Positions 50,140 to 54,397 of a DNA stretch of 54,397 nt are shown here, one piece after another. The notes under the pieces are model-generated. The model was not told the origin of the DNA, did no database searches, and saw only the letters and a list, made by a program, of their open reading frames with translations. Positions within the stretch are counted from its first letter, which is position 1. The number at the start of each line of letters is the position of its first letter. This stretch comes from Dechloromonas sp. CZR5 (lineage in GTDB: Bacteria; Pseudomonadota; Gammaproteobacteria; Burkholderiales; Rhodocyclaceae): the NCBI RefSeq assembly GCF_008711155.1, contig NZ_VUYQ01000014.1, positions 1 through 54,397 on the forward strand, given 5' to 3'. Made by a program: the position numbers and the translations under genes.

Positions 50140-50452
50140 ATTCGCGCTCGACCCGGGCTACACGAACCCTGAAGTGGCGATACCAGTCGTGTGCGCGCTG
50201 CATGGCGGCACGGTGATCGACATTTTCTTTCCAGGCTGTGATGGCTTCTTCGCTTTGCCAGCAGGAAACCGTAATGCCGAGTTCCTGGCGTGCCGATTCG
50301 ATGCCAAGAAAACCCGGCTGCACCTTGGCCAGGTCGACCATGGCTTGGGCTGTTGCCGCGTAGCCCTGATCTCCATCGGTCCTGACCGAGGTAAAAATCA
50401 CCGCGTAATACGGTGGCCGGGGCGTCGTTGCCGGTTGGATAGTCTGGCTCAT
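50129..50452 (-). CDS. ABM-fold protein (antibiotic biosynthesis monooxygenase family), second copy
   Basis: A 107-aa ABM-family protein. Blocks are PPYYAVIFTSVRTDGDQGY, VQPGFLGIESARQELG, ITVSCWQSEEAITAWKENVDH and a C-terminal VRVARVEREYGY strand. It is more typical of the YdhR/ABM quinol-type subfamily than the first copy and only distantly similar to it, so this looks like separate recruitment. ATG 50452 overlaps the cobH stop (ATGA), and the stop overlaps cbiD. No corrin-pathway role is known. Confidence 0.84.
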   Translation of the reverse strand: MSQTIQPATTPRPPYYAVIFTSVRTDGDQGYAATAQAMVDLAKVQPGFLGIESARQELGITVSCWQSEEAITAWKENVDHRAAMQRAHDWYRHFRVRVARVEREYGY

Positions 50453-51135
50453 GCGGCTTTCTTCTGCGCGGCTTCGGCCAGCGACAGCATGGCGTGGATG
50501 GCGGCGACAACCAACGTCGAGCCGCCCTTGCGGCCCTTGATGGCGACCCACGGCACTTCGTTCACGGTCATCATCAGGTCCTTGGATTCGGCGGCGGAGA
50601 CGAAGCCGACCGGCATGGCGACGACCAGCGCCGGGCGTACGCCTTCTTCCTTGATCAGGCGCACCAGTTCGATCAGCGCCGTCGGTGCATTGCCGATGCC
50701 GACGATGGCGCCGTCGAGCTTGCCCGCGCGCTGCGCCTTGCGCATCGCCTGCACGGCGCGGGTGCTGTTGACGGCCTTGGCGGCCTCGATCACGTCGGCG
50801 TCGGAAATGTAGTGGTGGGTGGTCAGGCCGAAGTGCTGCAAACGCGGTTTCGAGAGACCGACGCAGATCATTTCGACGTCGGCGACGATGGGCGTGCCGC
50901 CTTTGAGCACCGCGTTCATGCCGGCCTGCATGGCGTCCGGATGGAAGGCGGTCAGGCCGTTGAATTCGAAATCGGCATTGGCGTGGATCATCCGGCGCAC
51001 GAGCGGCCATTGCTCGGCGGTGTAGGCGTGCGGACCGGCTTCGGCGTCGATGATGGCGAAGGAGTCGTGTTCGATGGCGCGACCGGCTTCGGTCAGCTGT
51101 TCGGTGACGGTATTGGCGGCGGTGGTGAGGGTCAT
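50449..51135 (-). CDS. cobH: Precorrin-8X / cobalt-precorrin-8 methylmutase
   Basis: A 228-aa enzyme (CobH/CbiC) that moves the C11 methyl to C12 to give (cob)yrinic/hydrogenobyrinic acid. The catalytic His is H51 in LVRRMIHANADFE, matching the known active-site histidine. KGGTPIVADVEMICVGL, AIVGIGNAPTALIEL and PVGFVSAAESKDLMM are family hallmarks. It is linked by ATGA to the downstream ABM gene and separated from cbiX by 15 bases. Confidence 0.96.
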   Translation of the reverse strand: MTLTTAANTVTEQLTEAGRAIEHDSFAIIDAEAGPHAYTAEQWPLVRRMIHANADFEFNGLTAFHPDAMQAGMNAVLKGGTPIVADVEMICVGLSKPRLQHFGLTTHHYISDADVIEAAKAVNSTRAVQAMRKAQRAGKLDGAIVGIGNAPTALIELVRLIKEEGVRPALVVAMPVGFVSAAESKDLMMTVNEVPWVAIKGRKGGSTLVVAAIHAMLSLAEAAQKKAA

Positions 51136-51150
51136 GGCGATGTTCCCGGT

Positions 51151-52077
51151 TCAGGCGTGGTGATGGGCGCAGCCAGCGTGATGGGCATGGCCGTGGTCAG
51201 GGTGGTGATCGTGGGCATGAGCGTGGCCGCAGCCAGCGATGGCGGTGTGGCTGTGGTCGTGCAGGTGCTCGTCTTCGGCCTGTTCGCGGTACTTGCAGCC
51301 GTCGCATTCGAGCATGGCGCCTTCGCCCTGTTCGCCCCTGGCGCGGTTGTCGAGCAGCGCGAAGATGCCCGGATCGAAGCCGAAATGGGTGCCCAGCGCG
51401 AAGGAAACCTGCGGGTACTGCTGCTGCAGCCGGGCCACCTGCTCCTGGATGCGCTCGATCAGCACGCCGGTGAACAGATAGACCGGGACGATGGCGATCT
51501 GCATCATGCCCAGTTTGACCTGGCGCTGGACGATGGTTTCCAGCCGCGGCCAGGTGACGCCGGTGAAGGCGAGGTCGACCAGTTCGTGGTCGTTATCCTC
51601 GAAGATCCAGCGGGCCATCCGGGCCAGTTCGCCGTTGGCGCCGGCATCCGACGAGCCGCGGCCGAGCAGGACGACGCCAGTGGTCATCGGGTCGGGCATC
51701 GCCAGTTGCTTCATCAGGCGGTCGAGCTGGCCCTGCAGCACGGCAAAGATCTCACGCCCCATGCCGAGATGGCGGGTGACGACGAACTCGACGCCGGGGT
51801 GGCGCTGGCGGGCTTCGTCCAGCGCATGCGGCAGTTCCATCTTGACGTGGCCGGCGGCGTTGAGAATGAAGGGGATGGCGATGACCTTCCGCGCCCCCTT
51901 GGCGGCGCGGTCGAGCCCTTCGTCAAGCAGCACCTCGGCATGCTCGATGAAGCAGACCTCGATACGCCAGTCCGGGTGCTGCTCGCGCCACTGGGCGGCG
52001 AAGTTGATGGTTTCCTTGTTGCCCTCGCGGCCGCGCGAACCGTGGCCGACGAGGAGGAGGGTGGTGTCATTGGTCAT
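51151..52077 (-). CDS. cbiX: Sirohydrochlorin cobaltochelatase with His-rich tail
   Basis: A 308-aa chelatase that inserts cobalt into sirohydrochlorin, the committing step of the anaerobic pathway. Duplicated class II chelatase halves are seen: TTLLLVGHGSRGREGN with HVKMELPHALDEA, then GVVLLGRGSSDAG with VPVYLFTGVLIERIQEQV. After about residue 245 a metal-binding tail begins with CDGCKY and continues as many His/Asp/Cys residues to the end (HLHDHSHTAIAGCGHAHAHD and more). His-rich stretches are known in long CbiX and may store cobalt. It overlaps cobM by eleven bases. Confidence 0.95.
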   Translation of the reverse strand: MTNDTTLLLVGHGSRGREGNKETINFAAQWREQHPDWRIEVCFIEHAEVLLDEGLDRAAKGARKVIAIPFILNAAGHVKMELPHALDEARQRHPGVEFVVTRHLGMGREIFAVLQGQLDRLMKQLAMPDPMTTGVVLLGRGSSDAGANGELARMARWIFEDNDHELVDLAFTGVTWPRLETIVQRQVKLGMMQIAIVPVYLFTGVLIERIQEQVARLQQQYPQVSFALGTHFGFDPGIFALLDNRARGEQGEGAMLECDGCKYREQAEDEHLHDHSHTAIAGCGHAHAHDHHPDHGHAHHAGCAHHHA

Positions 52078-52861
52078 GGGATGTCTCCGTGGCCTTGCGG
52101 AAGCGGTGTCCGAAAGTCGGGTCGTAGAGTTTGGAACGGATCAGGTCGGGCCAGTCGGCGGCGCCCAGGGTCGGGCTGGCGACGATCATGGCCTGGCTGG
52201 CGATCTTCTCGTCCTGGCATTTCCGCTTGATGTCCTTGATCGTGCCGCGCACGATCTTTTCCTCGCCCGGCCAGCTCGCCTTCTGTACCACCAGGATGGG
52301 CGCATCCTCGCTCCAGCCGGCGGCGAGCAGCGCTGCCTGGACCTTGTGCAGCAAGGTGATCGACAGGTAGATGCAGAGCGTCGTCTTGTGCGCGGCGAGG
52401 GCTTCGAGTTCCTCGCCCGGCGGCATCGGCGTGCGCCCGGCAACGCGGGTGAGGATCACTGTCTGGGTGACTTCCGGCAGGGTCAGCGTCTCGCCGGCCG
52501 CTGCCAGAGAGGCCATGGCTGATGAAACCCCCGGCACCACCGTCCATTCGATACCGGCGGCGGTCAGCGGCCGCGTCATCTCGATCAGCGCGCCGTAGAG
52601 GCCGGGGTCGCCGGTTTGTAGGCGGATGACGGTTTCATGCCGGGCGGCGGCGGCAATCAGCCAGTCGGTCATCTCTTCCAGCGTCATGTCCTTGGAGTCG
52701 CGGATCTCGCAGCCCGCCGGCGCGTACAGCGTCGCCGCCCGGTCGACCAGCGAACCGGCGAACAGCACGGCACCCGCTGCCTCCAGCAACTGGCGGCCCT
52801 TGACGGTGATCAGGTCGGGGTCGCCGGGACCGGCCCCGACAAACCAGATCTTGCCGGCCAT
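52067..52861 (-). CDS. cobM: Precorrin-4 / cobalt-precorrin-4 C11-methyltransferase
   Basis: A 264-aa tetrapyrrole methylase (CobM/CbiF). Motifs are KIWFVGAGPGDPDLITVKG, LQTGDPGLYGALIEM and TVVPGVSSAMASLAAAGE, plus VILTRVAGRTPMPPGE, which is distinctive for CbiF/CobM. The ATG at 52861 gives the standard N-terminus MAGKIWFVG. The upstream cbiO stop is 31 bases away. Confidence 0.95.
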   Translation of the reverse strand: MAGKIWFVGAGPGDPDLITVKGRQLLEAAGAVLFAGSLVDRAATLYAPAGCEIRDSKDMTLEEMTDWLIAAAARHETVIRLQTGDPGLYGALIEMTRPLTAAGIEWTVVPGVSSAMASLAAAGETLTLPEVTQTVILTRVAGRTPMPPGEELEALAAHKTTLCIYLSITLLHKVQAALLAAGWSEDAPILVVQKASWPGEEKIVRGTIKDIKRKCQDEKIASQAMIVASPTLGAADWPDLIRSKLYDPTFGHRFRKATETSHDQ

Positions 52862-52892
52862 CAGGTAGCGCTCCGGCAAGCCGCAGCGGGTT

Positions 52893-53771
52893 TCAGGCAA
52901 TCGTGCATGGGGTTTCCTTGGGTTGAGGCGCCTTGGGCAGCATGGCCAGCAGGGCGTCGGTGGAGCGGGGGAACGGTGTGGCGGGCACCAGGCCTTGCGC
53001 GGCGAGCCGGGCATGCAGCGGGATCACGGCCGGCAACGGCAGACCGGCGGCCGCCAGTTCGGCGGCCCGGTGCGGCAACTCTCCGGCCGGAAAACTCGCC
53101 ACGCAACGTCCGGCAGCCATGATGTGAATGTGCTCGGCCCAACGGTAGGCGAAATCGACATCGTGGGTGGACAGCAGGATGCTCATGCCCTGTCCGTGCA
53201 GGTCGTCGAGGATCGCCAGCAGGTCGGCCTGCATGGCCGGGTCGAGCCCGGCCTTGGGTTCGTCGAGCAGCAGCAGCTCGGGCTGCATGGCCAGCACCCC
53301 GGCAATGCAGACGCGCTTTTTCTGGCCGAAACTGAGGTGATGCACCGCTCGTTCGCCGATGTCGGCCAGTCCGACGGCGGCCAGCGCGGCGGCGACGCGA
53401 CGGCGCACGGTGTCGTCGTCGAGGCCGAGGTTGAGCGGCCCGAAGGAGACGTCCTCGGCGACGCTGGCCGAGAACAACTGGCGGTCCGGGTTCTGGAACA
53501 CCAGGCCGACCCGGCTGCGCAGCTCGCGCAGCCCCGGGCGGCCGTAATCGACCGCTTGGCCCGCGTAGCGGACGGTGCCGCCGGATGGCCGCAACAGGCC
53601 GTTGGCGTGCTGGAACAGGGTTGTCTTGCCCGACCCGTTGGCGCCGAGCAGCGCATTGCGGCTGCCGCGCAGGATGTCAAGCGAGCAGCCGTCCAGCCCG
53701 GCGTTGCCGTCGGGATAGCGATAGGCCACCCGGTCGAATTGCAGCAGGATGTCGTTGGGCGGCGCGCTCAT
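52893..53771 (-). CDS. cbiO: Cobalt ECF transporter ATP-binding protein
   Basis: A 292-aa ATPase of the energy-coupling factor importer. Walker A is LLGANGSGKTT, the Q-loop is VGLVFQNPDRQLFSASV, the signature LSFGQKKRVCIAGVLAM, Walker B LLLLDEPKAGLD and the switch His in LLSTHDVDF. The C-terminal segment (about 225-292) is CbiO-like. Adjacency to cbiQ and the cobalamin genes supports cobalt as substrate; cbiM and cbiN would lie beyond the right edge. It overlaps cbiQ by ATGA. Confidence 0.93.
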   Translation of the reverse strand: MSAPPNDILLQFDRVAYRYPDGNAGLDGCSLDILRGSRNALLGANGSGKTTLFQHANGLLRPSGGTVRYAGQAVDYGRPGLRELRSRVGLVFQNPDRQLFSASVAEDVSFGPLNLGLDDDTVRRRVAAALAAVGLADIGERAVHHLSFGQKKRVCIAGVLAMQPELLLLDEPKAGLDPAMQADLLAILDDLHGQGMSILLSTHDVDFAYRWAEHIHIMAAGRCVASFPAGELPHRAAELAAAGLPLPAVIPLHARLAAQGLVPATPFPRSTDALLAMLPKAPQPKETPCTIA

Positions 53772-54397
53772 GCCAGTTGTCCGATCAGGATGAGCAGCGC
53801 CCCGGCGGCAAGCGCCAGCAGGCTGTCGCGCCGGGCGTGCGGAAAAGTGCGCGCCATGAAGCGCAGCGGGCCGTCATTGTTGCGGGCTTGTGCCGCGACA
53901 TGCAGCGCCTGGGCGCGTTGCCAGACCTGCACGGCAAGGTTGGCGCCCAGCCCGGCCAGCGAATGCCAGGCCTGACGGCGCGTGGCATAGCCGAGACGCG
54001 CCGTCTGTGCCGTCAGCATGTCATGCATCGCCATCGAGAAGACCGACCCCATGCGGTAGCCGAGCACCGTCAGGTCGAGCAGCAGTTCCGGGGTTTTCAG
54101 GCGACGCAGCAGTGCGATCAGGTCGGGCAGCGGCGTGGTCAGGACGAGCAGCAACAACGCGGCGAGCGCCGCCAGCGAGCGGCTCCCCACCTGTCCGAGC
54201 TGCGCCCCGGCATCGGGCGCCAGTGTCAGCGCCAGCCCGCCGCCGTCGGCGCTGCCGAGCGAGAAGGCCAGCGACAGGCAGCTCAGGGCGAGAAAGAGGA
54301 GGGGCGCTGCCGCCGCCCGCAGATAGGTCGGGACGGGGATGCCGGCGGCCAGCCAGGCCACGGCGACCAGCAGGCCGGCGACCGCCAGCGCGCCGCC
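53768..54397 (-). CDS. cbiQ: Cobalt ECF transporter membrane protein, 5' end cut by window
   Basis: The C-terminal 209 residues of the ECF-T subunit. Several hydrophobic segments are visible, then PELLLDLTVLGYRMGSVFSMAMHDMLTAQTARLGYATRR, in two pieces the coupling-helix region with an Ala-Arg motif (TARLGY) that contacts CbiO. The reading frame stays open to the last base of the window, so the start is outside. A GTG at 54361 is in frame but is probably internal. Confidence 0.9.
   Translation of the reverse strand, partial: GGALAVAGLLVAVAWLAAGIPVPTYLRAAAAPLLFLALSCLSLAFSLGSADGGGLALTLAPDAGAQLGQVGSRSLAALAALLLLVLTTPLPDLIALLRRLKTPELLLDLTVLGYRMGSVFSMAMHDMLTAQTARLGYATRRQAWHSLAGLGANLAVQVWQRAQALHVAAQARNNDGPLRFMARTFPHARRDSLLALAAGALLILIGQLA

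Overview
The window is GC-rich, gene-dense bacterial chromosome. The protein set (clade II-type nitrous oxide reductase, cytochrome cd1 nitrite reductase, six-gene Rnf complex, anaerobic-type cobalamin operon, CcoG, DUF1841, DUF3820) points to a denitrifying betaproteobacterium, most likely Rhodocyclales (Dechloromonas/Azonexus-like). That placement is inferred from gene content and recalled protein resemblance, not from a tree. There are no phage genes, transposases, CRISPR arrays or tRNAs. The left edge appears to cut the 3' end of a 5S rRNA.

Layout. 1-2.2 kb: 5S end, strong terminator, then htpG behind a textbook sigma-32 promoter. 2.2-11.4 kb: housekeeping and signalling genes (YgjP-like metallopeptidase, MFS transporter, DUF3820, a secreted twelve-cysteine repeat protein, a GspE/PilB-type ATPase, an nth-FIST-DUF1841 operon, a tandem-PAS diguanylate cyclase, an RlmN-family radical SAM enzyme). 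11.4-17.8 kb: rnfABCDGE on the minus strand, with pyrD upstream of it on the same strand. 17.9-24.3 kb: a small ankyrin protein and a tolC-macA-macB(ATPase)-macB(permease) operon with a flavocytochrome c-type flavoprotein translationally coupled to its end.

24.5-38.4 kb is a respiratory island: norE-norF-like genes without norCB; ccoG-cysI-DUF934; a MocR-type regulator and a Crp/Fnr-type regulator; a periplasmic ankyrin protein; a stand-alone Fis-type regulator; then on the minus strand nirS, nosZ, and a cytochrome c plus flavoprotein pair resembling flavocytochrome c sulfide dehydrogenase. The nir heme d1 genes and nos maturation genes are absent here, so the two reductases rely on genes elsewhere.

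38.7-54.4 kb is cobalamin metabolism. A long minus-strand operon runs from cbiQ (cut by the right edge) through cbiO, cobM/cbiF, cbiX, cobH/cbiC, an ABM-fold protein, cbiD, a GNAT, cobL/cbiET, a second ABM-fold protein, a second GNAT, cobI/cbiL, a two-gene cbiG, cobJ/cbiH and a [2Fe-2S] ferredoxin-like protein. Most junctions overlap by a few bases. A hairpin ends the operon. A cobalamin riboswitch follows and controls a TonB-dependent receptor and a PepSY membrane protein, so synthesis and uptake sit side by side.

The points most worth following up are: the two ABM and two GNAT genes embedded in the cobalamin operon; the cbiG gene split by a structured intergenic repeat; the flavocytochrome pair beside nosZ; the flavoprotein coupled to a MacAB-TolC pump; and a riboswitch leader with two mutually exclusive pairings next to the ribosome-binding site.
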